DNA of 64,000 bases from Pseudomonadota bacterium (GTDB taxonomy: Bacteria; Pseudomonadota; Alphaproteobacteria; Rhizobiales; Xanthobacteraceae), in the NCBI GenBank assembly GCA_023451825.1, contig JAEXYA010000069.1:1-64000 (forward strand), read 5' to 3'. Under the pieces are notes generated by a model that worked only from the letters and a program-made list of their open reading frames with translations, was not told the DNA's origin and searched no databases. How positions within the stretch are numbered: position 1 is the stretch's first letter; every line of letters starts with the position of its first letter. Position numbers and translations under genes: made by a program. This document shows positions 16,463 through 25,671 of this stretch, piece by piece.

Positions 16463-16932
16463 CTAAAATTCCGGAAAGTCCGCGGCGAAGTCTATGGCTT
16501 TGATCGTAGGCGTGGTTGTCACGCAAGAGTCAGCGTAGTGCTTGATGCCGACCTCGCTGAAAAGGGCGGCCAACGGGTCACGAACATCTTGCGGTGTTTC
16601 GACCCACTTCTTGAAGGTCGCCCCTGAGACAAGGTCGATTTCGTAGGCGAGATCCAGATAAAACTGGCCCGACAGATCGTCGTTGTCCGGCCGATGATTT
16701 TAGTGACTTTGCGGTGTCCATAGAAGCGGGGCACCATTTCGATGAGCGCCGGGCTTCGCTGCACCAGATTGTACGCCTTCACCTCCGACCAATATGTCGT
16801 TTTGATAAATTCGCGGGGGATTCCCCTGGTCTTGAACAGCTTGACGGCGCGACCGGTGTCCTGATCTGCAAAGATGAACGCGGACCCCCCCTGGTCGAAG
16901 TACTCAAAATTCGTGCCCTCGATTTGAATCAT
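16463..16932 (-). pseudogene. Frameshifted protein-kinase-like gene
   Basis: The first frame (from the ATG at 16932) encodes MIQIEGTNFEYFDQGGSAFI, then AVKLFK and a downstream Glu-rich helix, like a kinase N-lobe (Gly-rich loop, VAIK-type Lys, helix-C Glu). Near 16690 the frame should shift: the register beginning DNDDLSGQFYLDL continues as a sensible protein to TFKKWVETP and FAADFPEF, ending at a stop at 16463. The annotated frame otherwise degenerates to a Ser/Arg-rich tail. The C-lobe is too short to be a full kinase. The start overlaps the integrase stop by 4 bp. Confidence 0.6.
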
Positions 16933-17891
16933 AGCAGCCCCTGGCCAGCGTGGTCGCGGAATAGCTCGGCATTCCGGACGTAGCCGCGAAGCGTATCGAC
17001 GCTCTTGTGTCGGGTCACGTCCATGATCTTGAAGATGGATGCGCCGCGCTCGTCGGCTGACGTGACGAACCCCGCACGGAGCGAGTGACCGCCAAACGAC
17101 CGCGGATCCAGACCCAGGCGCGCGGCATGCGTCTTGACCACCGTTGCGACCGACGCGCTGGAAAGCCGCTGCGTGCCCACCCGTCCGCCTTTGCCGACTG
17201 GCCGGAATATCGGCCCGGTCTCGATGCCGGCGGCCGTCAGCCAGGCTCTGAGCGCGTTTACCGGGCAGGCGACCGTGCCGAAGGGCACCGCCACGTCGGC
17301 GCCGGCGCCCTCCTGGTCAGTTTTGGAGCGTCGGATGGTCACCACTGCACCCTGGTCGGTGAATCGGACGTCAGACACGTCCAGTCCGACAAGTTCGGAT
17401 CGGCGGGCAGCGATAGAGAACCCAAGCAGGAGGATCGCCCGGTCCCGGAGCGACGCCAGACGGTCGCCGGCGTTGGCGCACATGGCGAGCAGGATCGGAG
17501 CTGCGGTGGGTAATTTCTTAGTCGGAGCGATGCCCCGGCTGCGACGGATGCCGCGCATGACAGCGCGGACCCGGTCATCGTCCGTGGGCGAGGGAGCGTT
17601 CGCGCTTTTGTGGGCGTGAAGGATCGCTGCAACTCGCCTGCCAATGGTTGATGGTTTGGCCCCGGTGAGGTTTTGAGCGGCGAGGAAGGCTGCCACGGTC
17701 GCCGGCGCGGCGGGCAGGTGGACCAAGCCTCGCGACGTGCAGTAGGATTCGAATATGCGCCAGTCAGCCGCGTAGGCGCGGCGGGTAGCTTCGGCTTTCT
17801 CCCGTTGAGCCAGGGCAAGGGCTTCGTCGATCTCAGCGCACAGAGCTGGCGGCAGGATTTCGGCGGGGACGAGAACGGGCAGGTGGGTCAT
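16929..17891 (-). CDS. Tyrosine recombinase (integrase) of the genomic island
   Basis: The 320-residue protein has an N-terminal SAM-like core-binding domain (about 30-120, EATRRAYAADWRIFESYC) and a catalytic domain with all six active residues: Arg163 or 164 (AARRSEL), Lys190 (RRSKTDQ), His269 and Arg272 (HSLRAG), His295 (TRHKS) and Tyr304 (RGYVR). It would integrate or excise DNA at a specific site. It is transcribed away from tRNA-Ser(GCT). It lacks the arm-binding domain seen in the fragment at 18009. The kinase-like frame starts at its stop codon. Confidence 0.92.
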   Translation of the reverse strand: MTHLPVLVPAEILPPALCAEIDEALALAQREKAEATRRAYAADWRIFESYCTSRGLVHLPAAPATVAAFLAAQNLTGAKPSTIGRRVAAILHAHKSANAPSPTDDDRVRAVMRGIRRSRGIAPTKKLPTAAPILLAMCANAGDRLASLRDRAILLLGFSIAARRSELVGLDVSDVRFTDQGAVVTIRRSKTDQEGAGADVAVPFGTVACPVNALRAWLTAAGIETGPIFRPVGKGGRVGTQRLSSASVATVVKTHAARLGLDPRSFGGHSLRAGFVTSADERGASIFKIMDVTRHKSVDTLRGYVRNAELFRDHAGQGLL

Positions 17892-18008
17892 TTCCGCTCC
17901 GATTAGTCGCGATAATTGCAGATATCGCCAGTTTGCATACAGTAAACAGTAAGCTAATCGACCGCCAAATGCTATGAATTTTCGCGTTGAATCGCCATTT
18001 TTCTTGCG

Positions 18009-18437
18009 ATGGCAATGGGGCTTGTTTACAGTCGGCGCATGTCAGAAGGTCGCCGAAAACTTAGGAAGCAGCTTGAAGAGATGTCCGCGAAGCGGCCGCA
18101 GGTCGCGTTTTCGCTGGAAACTCTGGAGTCGCTCGCGCACAGCCTGAAAACGGGCTTGATGAAAACTGATCGTGTCACTCTCAGTGACGACATGGTCCCT
18201 GGATTGCGAGCGATCATCCGCGACACCGGACTGATCAGCTTTCACGTCCAGTACTCGATCGGGAAGTCTCGGCCGTATCTCAAGATTGGTGACGTGCCGG
18301 GAATGTCGGTCGAGGAAGCGCGAAAACTGGCACGCACTATCCTCGAATTGGCTCGTCAGGGAATCGATCCGCAGAGCGGTTTGCACGAACGGCTCATCCG
18401 AGAACTGACCGAACAGGGCGCAAACTGGCGACCGTAG
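18009..18437 (+). pseudogene. Integrase fragment (arm-binding domain only)
   Basis: The 142-residue frame contains LSDDMVPGLRAIIRDTGLIS, then FHVQYSIGKSRPYLKIGDVPGMSVEEARKLARTI, which matches the DUF4102-type arm-DNA-binding domain of phage and island tyrosine recombinases (full proteins are about 400 residues). The catalytic domain is absent, so this is a remnant, or less likely a free-standing arm-binding protein. It lies between the intact integrase and tRNA-Ser(GCT), the usual place for an island integrase. The ATG at 18039 may be the true start. Confidence 0.6.
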
Positions 18438-18518
18438 CAGGTAGGACACCTGGTAGGGCAGAAGTGCTCAACTATTGATGGATTGTTGAGTTAGATCAAC
18501 GGCCTAATGCCAAGTAGA

Positions 18519-18610
18519 TGGCGGAGCCGGAGGGATTCGAACCCTCGATACCCTTTAACAGGTATGCCGCTTTAGCAAAGCGGTGCCTTCAGCCACTCGG
18601 CCACAGCTCC
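18519..18610 (-). tRNA. tRNA-Ser(GCT)
   Basis: A 92-nt tRNA with encoded CCA. The 7-bp acceptor stem GGAGCTG/CGGCTCC, anticodon stem CCGCT or CGCTT region with loop TTTGCTAAA (anticodon GCT), long class II variable arm and T-arm GGTTCGAATCC are all present. It marks the boundary between the accessory region to the left and core genes to the right. The 3' end faces the integrase fragment, consistent with use as an island attachment site. Confidence 0.95.
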
Positions 18611-19219
18611 ATCATGGCTGCATATGCCCGACCGCGCCGTGAGCCGCAAGCGCCAGATCGCGTCTCTTGCCTGCCTGTGCAGATAATTTTCCGGACAGGT
18701 CGGGCAATACGCACTCTCTTATATGACGCTGCTCGCCGCGATGCCCCAAGTAGAGCTGGGAAGGATGCCGGCGCCGCCGATGCCAAGGCGCGCGAATCTC
18801 CATGATTCGAAATACATATCGGCACGCGATCGAGGTTTCTGCGCGAATAAAAGTGCGGGACACGCCGAGCGGGTAGTTTGTGACACATTTTTTGCATTGG
18901 CGAATTAGCTAGACAGATCAGTCGGTTGGCGAAGTTTGGCGATCACAAGCGCGTGTGATTTCCGCAACACTTTGCCGCAAATGGCTGAAGCTGGGCGGTT
19001 TCGAGGCGTTCCATTGTTGCGAAGCGGCAGGGCTTAAGGGATGTTCGCGGTGCGACGGAGGGGGGCATCCCGAGGTCGTCCCGTATTGATGATGGATTCG
19101 CGCCGCGGGCATGTGGCGCCGATCGCGAGTCTCGGTGCGGGTTGTCAGGGATTTAGGGGCTTGTCTTCAGGGTGTTTCACCCCGTGGCGGAACCTTCCCT
19201 TTAGCAACTTGGAGGTTAC
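18611..19219. other. Intergenic region between tRNA-Ser and the porin
   Basis: About 610 bp with no convincing gene. A short hairpin, GGGTG/CACCC (near 19168-19181), and a good ribosome site, TTGGAGG, just before 19220 mark the porin leader. I could not locate the porin promoter with confidence. Confidence 0.5.
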
Positions 19220-20716
19220 ATGAAGACGATTAAGGGCCTTATCCTGGGCTCCGCAGCGACGATCCTCGCTGTTGGTGGCGCTCAGGCAGCAGATCTTCCG
19301 GTCAAGGCCAAGGCCGTTGAATACGTGAAGGTTTGCTCTCTCTACGGCGCCGGTTTCTACTACATCCCGGGCACCGACACCTGCGTCAAGATCGGCGGCG
19401 CGATCCGTATCGACACCACGATCAACGGCAACGCCTATGACACCCCGTTCTGGCAGGGTGGTGCTGGTGGCGCCGGCGCATGGAACAAGGATTACTTCCT
19501 CAACCGTTCGCGTATCAACCTGACCACCGACACGCGCACCGCCACCGAATACGGCGTCGTCCGCACCTACGCGAACATCCAGTTCGACTTCTCGCAGAAC
19601 CGCGAAAACATCGCTGGCGGCTTCACCGAAGTCGACTACGCCTTCATCCAGTTCGCCGGCTTCACCTTCGGTAAGGCCGTCTCGCAGTTCGACCCGCAGT
19701 GGGCGCTCTCGAAGCCTTACGTGTCGTCGGGCTTCATGGCCGGTTCGAACAACACCACCGGTATCCCGCAGATCGCCTACACCGCTTCGTTCGGTAACGG
19801 CGTGTCGGGCACCATCTCGCTCGAAAACGCGACCCCTTATCGCAACGCCGGTCTCTACAATGCCGGTCTGCAGCTCGGTGGTCCGTTCGGCTCCGGCAAC
19901 ACCACCGCTGGCTACGGCACGACGGCCAACACCTTCCTGGGTAACTCCTACGGTGGCAACCACATTCCGGACGTCGTCGGCAACCTGCGCCTCGATCAGG
20001 CCTGGGGTTCGCTGCATGTCGGCGCTGCGATGCACACGATCACTCCGGGCTTCTACGCCGGCAGCACCCTGCATCCGGATGACTCCTATGGCTTCGCCGT
20101 CAACGGCGCTGTCGAGTTCAAGAACCTGCCGACCGGCGCTGGCGACAGCCTGAAGCTCGAAGCCACCTACGCCAAGGGCGCTGCCAAGTACGCAATGGCT
20201 GGCGGCACCACCGACACCACGGGCGGCGGTCGTTTTGCTGCTGGCAACGCCAACTCGATCGGCTTTGGCTATGTGCTTGACGGCATGTACGCCACGAACG
20301 GTCAGATTCAGCAGAGCGAAGCCTGGTCGGTCGTCGGCTTCTACGAGCACTACTGGAACCCGGCATGGCGCACGTCGCTGTTCGGCAGCTACAGCAGCAT
20401 CTCGTATGGTGAAGGTGGCAACGCGATCCTCGCCGCGGCCTTCGCGCCTCGCGTGGCTGGCACCGGCTCGAACAACGGCACGCTCGTCGGTTCGACCAAC
20501 AACTTCGACTTCGCAGTGGCCCAGATCGGTACCCGTACCGCCTGGACCCCGGTCAAGAACCTGACCTTCTCGGCAGAGTTCACCTACACCCGTCTCGAGC
20601 AGCAGCTCGGTGGCTCTCTGACCGGTCTCGCAGTCAGCGGCCGTCCGACCGGCACCTACGCTGTTCAGGACCAGAGCATCTACAACGGTTCGTTGCAGGT
20701 TCTCCGCTCGTTCTAA
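19220..20716 (+). CDS. Outer-membrane porin (Porin_2 family)
   Basis: The 498-residue product forms a trimeric beta-barrel for passive diffusion of small solutes. A signal peptide (1-23, ending VGGAQA) is followed by ADLPVKAKAVEYVKVC, the typical mature start, then KIGGAIRIDTTINGNAYDT and the DTCVKIGG signature of alphaproteobacterial porins. Alternating polar/hydrophobic strands run through the rest, and the last residue is Phe, as needed for BAM recognition. A strong terminator follows. Codon use is very biased, as in highly expressed genes. Confidence 0.96.
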   Translation: MKTIKGLILGSAATILAVGGAQAADLPVKAKAVEYVKVCSLYGAGFYYIPGTDTCVKIGGAIRIDTTINGNAYDTPFWQGGAGGAGAWNKDYFLNRSRINLTTDTRTATEYGVVRTYANIQFDFSQNRENIAGGFTEVDYAFIQFAGFTFGKAVSQFDPQWALSKPYVSSGFMAGSNNTTGIPQIAYTASFGNGVSGTISLENATPYRNAGLYNAGLQLGGPFGSGNTTAGYGTTANTFLGNSYGGNHIPDVVGNLRLDQAWGSLHVGAAMHTITPGFYAGSTLHPDDSYGFAVNGAVEFKNLPTGAGDSLKLEATYAKGAAKYAMAGGTTDTTGGGRFAAGNANSIGFGYVLDGMYATNGQIQQSEAWSVVGFYEHYWNPAWRTSLFGSYSSISYGEGGNAILAAAFAPRVAGTGSNNGTLVGSTNNFDFAVAQIGTRTAWTPVKNLTFSAEFTYTRLEQQLGGSLTGLAVSGRPTGTYAVQDQSIYNGSLQVLRSF

Positions 20717-20754
20717 TATCGAACGCCTCACGGCGATCGATATCTGACAACAAG

Positions 20755-20783
20755 ACCCCCGGCAGAAATGCCGGGGGTTTTTG
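20755..20783 (+). terminator. Intrinsic terminator after the porin gene
   Basis: A perfect 10-bp stem (20755-20764 with 20769-20778, ACCCCCGGCA/TGCCGGGGGT), a GAAA loop and a T-run. Confidence 0.95.
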
Positions 20784-20797
20784 TTTTGGGGGAGATC

Positions 20798-20899
20798 GTA
20801 GGATGGGTTGAGCGCGGGCGCGTAGCGCAGAAGTGATACCCATCACCACAGGCACCGGCGTGTGCGGTGATGGGTATCGCTTCGCTCAACCCATCCTAC
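20798..20899. repeat. Palindromic repeat, family A copy 1
   Basis: About 100 bp bounded by GTAGGATGGGT and ACCCATCCTAC, with inner segments (GATACCCATCACC against GGTGATGGGTATC) also self-complementary. The element folds into one long hairpin. Further copies lie at 25549, 26254 and 36621, and a partial one at 44441. Confidence 0.9.
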
Positions 20900-20911
20900 A
20901 GGCTGAGTTGA

Positions 20912-23344
20912 CTATTCGACGCTGCTGCCGCGGCCGCGATGCAAGTCGGCATCGATCTGCAGCTTGCTGCCGCCGCCGAACCTTGCGCGATAGACCTGCA
21001 GGTTTTCCATGATGCGCTGGACGTAATTGCGCGTCTCGGCGAACGGGATCGACTCCACCCAGTCCACCGCATCGACATTGGGATCTCTGGGATCACCATA
21101 GCGCTCGATCCATTTGCGCACGCTGCCGCGGCCGGCATTGTAACCCGCAAAGGTCATGATGTAGGAGCCGCGATAGTCTTCCAGCAGGCCGCCAAGTTCG
21201 GCTGCGCCAAGCGCGGCATTGTAGGTCGAGTCGTTCTTCAATCGCGCGAGGTCGTAAGTGGCGCCATGGCGCTTGGCGACATATTGCGCAGCGCTCGGTG
21301 TGACCTGCATCAGGCCGTAAGCCTGCGCAGGGGAGACGACCGCTGGATTGAACGCGCTTTCCTGCCGGGCGATCGCATAGACGACGGCGGGCTCCACCTC
21401 GGGCCCCACCGGCCGATAGTTCGGAATGCCGGTGGTCGGATAGGCATAGTGATCGAAGGGCAGGCCGCGATTGAGCGCGGCCTTGCCGACCAGCAGCATG
21501 CCGCGCGCATCCTTGTTTTGCGACGCCAGTTCGCTGAGGCCGAGCACGGCTTCGGGGTCGCCGTTCTCGCCGACATCGGCGAAAATCGGAATCGCGATCT
21601 CTTTCTCGTCGAGCGCATAGAGCAGCTGGACGGCGCGGACGATTTCGAGACGCTCCGATCCGCGCGCGCGCGACGACAGCGAGCCGCTGATATCGAGTTG
21701 CGGCAGCCCGAGTTTTCCGCGTGCGAGCTGGCCGTAATAGCTGGTCGACTGTTCCGCCGCGCGCGTATAGGCCGCGCGGGCCTCAGAACTGCGGCCGGCG
21801 GCTTCTGCGGCACGTCCCTGCCAATAGCCGGCGCGGGCGAGGGCGGTGGGATTGACACTGCCGACACCGATACGCGCAAAATGCTGCGCGGCGGTCGCAG
21901 GATCCTTTAAGAAGCGTAGCGCGATCCAGCCGGCGGTGAATTCCTGCTCGGTCTTGTAGATGTCGCGGGCCGGCAAAGCGGCATCGCGTGCCACCACATA
22001 GGCGGCGCGATGCTCACCCACATCCAGCAGCTTTCGCGACAGCAAGCGGCGTTCGATCCACCATTCGTCGAGATTGTGCAGGCGATGGATGTCCTTCGGC
22101 ACCGCCGACATCAGCCGAGCGGCATCCGTAAAACGCTCGTCGCGGCGGAGCTGCTGCATCCGGCTGAACATGTAGCCGGGATCGCTGTGCAGCTCATGCG
22201 GCACGGCATCGAGCAGCGCCTTGGCATTCGATGCCTTTTTGGTGACGGCGATGCGCGCGCGTGCCAGCGCCATCTGCCCGCCGCCGAGCCGCTTCGCCGA
22301 ACGCAGGCCGGGATCGCCATCGGCACCATAAAGCAGCATGTCCATGCGTGCCTTGTGATCGCCGGGCGTGATCAGGGCGCCGAAGATGTCGATCGCCATA
22401 TTCTCGGTATCGCCGGAGATCGGATCGTTGCGCCAGGCATCGCGCACGAGGCGCTCGGCGGAGGCGCGGTCGCCGCGCGCGAGCAGCGATTTGGCGAGGG
22501 CGAATTTGCCCTTGGCCGAAATCGGCTTCTCATCGGCGAAGTAGGCCTGGATCGCGCTGTCGTCGCGGCGATCGTCCCACAGCGCGGCTTCGCTGCGACG
22601 GCGCATGAAAGTCTGCGACGGCCAGCTCGGATTGGCGGCGACGAAGGCGCGATAACGCTCGACCGATGCGCCGTTATTTTCGCTGCGCAGATAGAGCCAT
22701 TCGCCAAGTTTTCGTGCGACGGGATCGCCGATGGTCTGCGCGACCTGGCCGGCCTCGCCACTCTTGCCCTTGCGGACGAGCTCGATGACGTTCTCCAGTG
22801 CCTGGCCATCGGCCTGCGAGGTCGAACTGGTAGCGGCAATCGCGGCGCGGGCCGGCGGCGGCTTCCTCGCGGCGGGCGGGGCGACGGCATGCTGGCGCGT
22901 GGCCGGCTGCAACGCCGGCGCCGGATTGACGGTGCCCGTCGTCTGTTTCGCCGGCGTTGCCGCTGGCTTTGCGGCGGTCGGCTTGGCGGCATCAGGCTTG
23001 GCAGCCGTCGGTTTGGGTGACGCAGGCTTTCCGGCACTGGGCTTTGCAGCCTCAGGCTTGCCGGCCGTCGGCTTGGCCGCCGACGTCGTGCCTGCTGGCT
23101 TGCTGGCTGCCGATTTTGCCGGGGCAGGCTTCGCGGTTGTTTTGTCCGCTGCGCCCTTGGCTGCAGCAGGCTTCGCGCTACCCGGCTTGGCCGCAGCGTC
23201 CTTTGCCGCCTGGCTCGTCTTCGCCGCGTCGGTGGTGCCCGCAGCGCCGGCTTCAAGCGCGGGGATCGAAACGCTGAGAAGCAGCGCGAGACTGACGCGG
23301 AGCGCCGTTCGTTTGGCTGCAGGAGTTGGGATCAGTCGCGTCAC
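20912..23344 (-). CDS. Soluble lytic murein transglycosylase
   Basis: The 810-residue periplasmic enzyme cleaves the MurNAc-GlcNAc bond of peptidoglycan with formation of 1,6-anhydro ends. A signal peptide lies at about 10-35. Residues about 36-165 form an Ala/Lys/Pro-rich linker (repeats of AAKP and AKPA). TPR-like superhelical repeats fill 170-640. The SLT catalytic domain is at about 650-800, with the catalytic Glu in ARQESAF near residue 663, then AYGLMQVTPSAA and AGYNAGRGSVRKW. The GTG start at 23344 follows GAGGAAAC. The open frame extends 292 codons upstream, but that is antisense to dapA and is not credible. It is divergent from dapA. Confidence 0.93.
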   Translation of the reverse strand: MTRLIPTPAAKRTALRVSLALLLSVSIPALEAGAAGTTDAAKTSQAAKDAAAKPGSAKPAAAKGAADKTTAKPAPAKSAASKPAGTTSAAKPTAGKPEAAKPSAGKPASPKPTAAKPDAAKPTAAKPAATPAKQTTGTVNPAPALQPATRQHAVAPPAARKPPPARAAIAATSSTSQADGQALENVIELVRKGKSGEAGQVAQTIGDPVARKLGEWLYLRSENNGASVERYRAFVAANPSWPSQTFMRRRSEAALWDDRRDDSAIQAYFADEKPISAKGKFALAKSLLARGDRASAERLVRDAWRNDPISGDTENMAIDIFGALITPGDHKARMDMLLYGADGDPGLRSAKRLGGGQMALARARIAVTKKASNAKALLDAVPHELHSDPGYMFSRMQQLRRDERFTDAARLMSAVPKDIHRLHNLDEWWIERRLLSRKLLDVGEHRAAYVVARDAALPARDIYKTEQEFTAGWIALRFLKDPATAAQHFARIGVGSVNPTALARAGYWQGRAAEAAGRSSEARAAYTRAAEQSTSYYGQLARGKLGLPQLDISGSLSSRARGSERLEIVRAVQLLYALDEKEIAIPIFADVGENGDPEAVLGLSELASQNKDARGMLLVGKAALNRGLPFDHYAYPTTGIPNYRPVGPEVEPAVVYAIARQESAFNPAVVSPAQAYGLMQVTPSAAQYVAKRHGATYDLARLKNDSTYNAALGAAELGGLLEDYRGSYIMTFAGYNAGRGSVRKWIERYGDPRDPNVDAVDWVESIPFAETRNYVQRIMENLQVYRARFGGGSKLQIDADLHRGRGSSVE

Positions 23345-23605
23345 GCTGTTTCCTCGCGGCGAATCACATCTTCGCCGACATTCCCCTGATGTATTTGATT
23401 GAAAGGGTGACCAAATCGTCAATGTCCGCCACCTCAGGCCGTGATGTGCGCCGTCAGCACGGCGAAATCGGGGCGTAAACCCCGCAAAACCGGCTTGGTT
23501 GCGCGTCCGGCGGTCTTTCGCCGCAGCTCCGAAGTCGGTAAGACTCGCAGTCCATTCAATAGGTTCAAGCAGACGGCGGAAGCCGCATCGCGTTCGGAGC
23601 AGACC

Positions 23606-24499
23606 ATGGCAGCCACCAAGACGATTTTCCGGGGGTCTTACACAGCTCTGGTCACCCCGTTCAAAGCCGGTGCGCTGGACGAGGAAGCCGTGCGCGCCCA
23701 TGTCGCCTGGCAGATCTCCGAGGGCTCGCACGGCCTGGTTCCCGTCGGCACCACCGGCGAGAGCCCGACCCTGAGCCACGAGGAACATGCCAAGGTCGTG
23801 GAATGGTGCATCGACGAGGCCAAGGGCCGCTTGCCCGTGATCGCCGGTGCGGGTTCGAACTCGACCCGTGAAGCCGTGGCGCTCGCCAAGCATGCCGAGA
23901 AGGCCGGTGCCGATGGCGTCTTGGTCGTCACGCCCTACTACAACAAGCCCACCCAGGAGGGCATGTATCAGCACTTCAAGGCGGTGAATGATGCGATCGG
24001 TATTCCGATCATTATTTACAACATTCCCCCGCGCTCCGTGGTTGATATGTCCGTCGAGACCATGGCGCGCTTGTACGAACTCAAGAACATCGCCGGTGTG
24101 AAGGACGCCACCGCCGATGTCGGCCGCGTCTCCAAGCAGCGCCACGCCATGGGCCCGGATTTCATCCAGCTCTCCGGCGAGGACATGACGGCGCTGTCCT
24201 ACATGGCCGCCGGCGGCCATGGCTGCATTTCCGTTACCGCCAACGTCGCGCCGAAGCTTTGCGCCGAGCTGATGGAGCTGGTGTTCAAGGGCGATTATGC
24301 CGGCGCGCTAAAAATCCATGATCGCCTGACGCCGCTGCACGACAATATCTTCAAGGAGCCGGGCCTTGCTGGCGCCAAGCATGGTCTCAAGCTGCTCGGC
24401 CGCGATGACGAAAGCGTCCGCCTGCCGCTGCTGCCGGTGACCGAGCCGACCGGCAAGGCGATCCGCGCGGCGATGGTCCATGCGGGGCTGATCAACTAG
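23606..24499 (+). CDS. dapA: 4-hydroxy-tetrahydrodipicolinate synthase
   Basis: The 297-residue protein condenses pyruvate with aspartate semialdehyde in the lysine/meso-diaminopimelate pathway. The (beta-alpha)8 barrel has the Schiff-base Lys in GVKDATAD, the catalytic Tyr in YYNKPTQEG or YNIPPRSV and the conserved GTTGESPTL near residue 44. Length and motifs are typical. The ATG at 23606 follows GGAG; a 55-codon extension is out of family. It is adjacent to mscL and smpB on the same strand, as in other Bradyrhizobiaceae. Confidence 0.97.
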   Translation: MAATKTIFRGSYTALVTPFKAGALDEEAVRAHVAWQISEGSHGLVPVGTTGESPTLSHEEHAKVVEWCIDEAKGRLPVIAGAGSNSTREAVALAKHAEKAGADGVLVVTPYYNKPTQEGMYQHFKAVNDAIGIPIIIYNIPPRSVVDMSVETMARLYELKNIAGVKDATADVGRVSKQRHAMGPDFIQLSGEDMTALSYMAAGGHGCISVTANVAPKLCAELMELVFKGDYAGALKIHDRLTPLHDNIFKEPGLAGAKHGLKLLGRDDESVRLPLLPVTEPTGKAIRAAMVHAGLIN

Positions 24500-24590
24500 A
24501 GGCGCTCCATTGGACGCGGCGTGACTTTGGTCGCATCATCATTTCATCGGTGCGACTGACCGACGATTTTGAAATGGAAAGGGATTGCGC

Positions 24591-25010
24591 ATGCTGAAGG
24601 AATTTCGTGATTTCGCGATGAAGGGCAACGTGGTCGATCTCGCCGTCGGCGTGATCATCGGCGCGGCCTTCGGTGCCATCGTCTCCTCGATGGTGGCCGA
24701 CATCATCATGCCGATCATCGGTGCCATCACCGGCGGTCTCGATTTCTCGAATTACTTCACCGGCCTGTCCAAGTCCGTTACCGCCACCAATCTCGCCGAC
24801 GCCAAGAAACAGGGCGCCGTGCTGGCCTGGGGCAGCTTTCTCACGCTGACGCTGAACTTCATCATCGTCGCCTTCGTGCTGTTCATGGTGATCCGCGGCA
24901 TGAACAAGCTGAAGCGCAAGGAAGAAGCCAAGCCCGCCGAACCGGCGAAGCCGAGCGCCGAAGTGGCGCTGCTCACCGAAATCCGCGACCTGCTCAAGAC
25001 CAGAGCCTGA
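24591..25010 (+). CDS. mscL: Large-conductance mechanosensitive channel
   Basis: The 139-residue homopentameric inner-membrane channel releases solutes on osmotic downshock. MLKEFRDFAMKGNVVDLAV followed by GVIIGAAFGAIVSSMVADII gives the amphipathic S1 helix and gate-forming TM1 of MscL. TM2 is ITLNFIIVAFVLFMVI-like at about 80-100, and a Lys/Glu/Pro-rich C-terminal helix follows. The ATG at 24591 is preferred over TTG two codons upstream. It lies 92 bp after dapA. Confidence 0.97.
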   Translation: MLKEFRDFAMKGNVVDLAVGVIIGAAFGAIVSSMVADIIMPIIGAITGGLDFSNYFTGLSKSVTATNLADAKKQGAVLAWGSFLTLTLNFIIVAFVLFMVIRGMNKLKRKEEAKPAEPAKPSAEVALLTEIRDLLKTRA

Positions 25011-25065
25011 TTTGGCGCCGGGGCAGGGCGTTCCTATATTGGGCGTCTGACGCCGAAAGCATGAG

Positions 25066-25539
25066 ATGGCCGAGAAGAACGAACGCCCGATCAAAGTCAT
25101 CGCCGAGAACCGCAAGGCCCGCTTCAACTACGCCGTGGAAGACACGGTGGAGGCGGGCATTGCGCTGACCGGCACCGAAGTGAAGTCGATCCGCAACGGC
25201 AAAAGCACGATCGCGGAATCCTATGCCGATCCGAAGGACGGCGAAATCTGGCTGGTCAACGCCAATATCCCGGAATATCTGCAGGCCAACCGCTTCAACC
25301 ACGAGCCGAAGCGCCCGCGCAAACTGCTGCTGCATCGCAAGCAGATCAACAAGCTGATGGGCGCGGTGGAGCGCCAGGGCATGACCCTCATTCCGCTCAA
25401 GATGTACTTCAACGAGCGCGGCCGGGTGAAGCTTCAGCTCGCCCTCGCCAAGGGCAAGCAGTTGCACGACAAGCGCGCGGCCGAGAAGGACCGCGACTGG
25501 GGTCGCGAGAAGGGACGTTTGCTGCGCGCGCGGGGATAA
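25066..25539 (+). CDS. smpB: SsrA-binding protein
   Basis: The 157-residue RNA-binding protein delivers tmRNA to stalled ribosomes for trans-translation. The family motifs are visible: the N-terminal IAENRKARFNY, GTEVKSIRNGK, the KLLLHRKQI basic loop, and the C-terminal KGKQLHDKR and DWGREKGR tail that enters the ribosomal A site. The length is normal. It lies 55 bp downstream of mscL. Confidence 0.98.
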   Translation: MAEKNERPIKVIAENRKARFNYAVEDTVEAGIALTGTEVKSIRNGKSTIAESYADPKDGEIWLVNANIPEYLQANRFNHEPKRPRKLLLHRKQINKLMGAVERQGMTLIPLKMYFNERGRVKLQLALAKGKQLHDKRAAEKDRDWGREKGRLLRARG

Positions 25540-25548
25540 CTCAGGCCC

Positions 25549-25654
25549 GTAGGATGGGTAGAGCGCAGGCGCGAAGCGCCGAAGCGAAACCCATCGGCGG
25601 AGCTTGCGGCAATCGACGGACAGCATGGGTTTCGCTTCGCTCTACCCATCCTAC
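25549..25654. repeat. Palindromic repeat, family A copy 2
   Basis: About 106 bp bounded by GTAGGATGGGT and ACCCATCCTAC, with the inner arms GCGAAACCCATC and GATGGGTTTCGC-like. It lies between smpB and the peroxiredoxin gene. Confidence 0.9.
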
Positions 25655-25671
25655 GAATGTGAGCTTGTTTC

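Noticed and set aside
19145..20731. 528-codon frame antisense to the porin
   Set aside because: It is a shadow of strongly biased GC3 codon use in the porin; its composition is Val/Arg/Glu-rich without domain features.
20912..24220. A 1102-codon minus-strand frame as one giant lytic transglycosylase
   Set aside because: The first 292 codons are antisense to dapA and carry no signal peptide; the real start is the GTG at 23344 with a ribosome site and a signal peptide.
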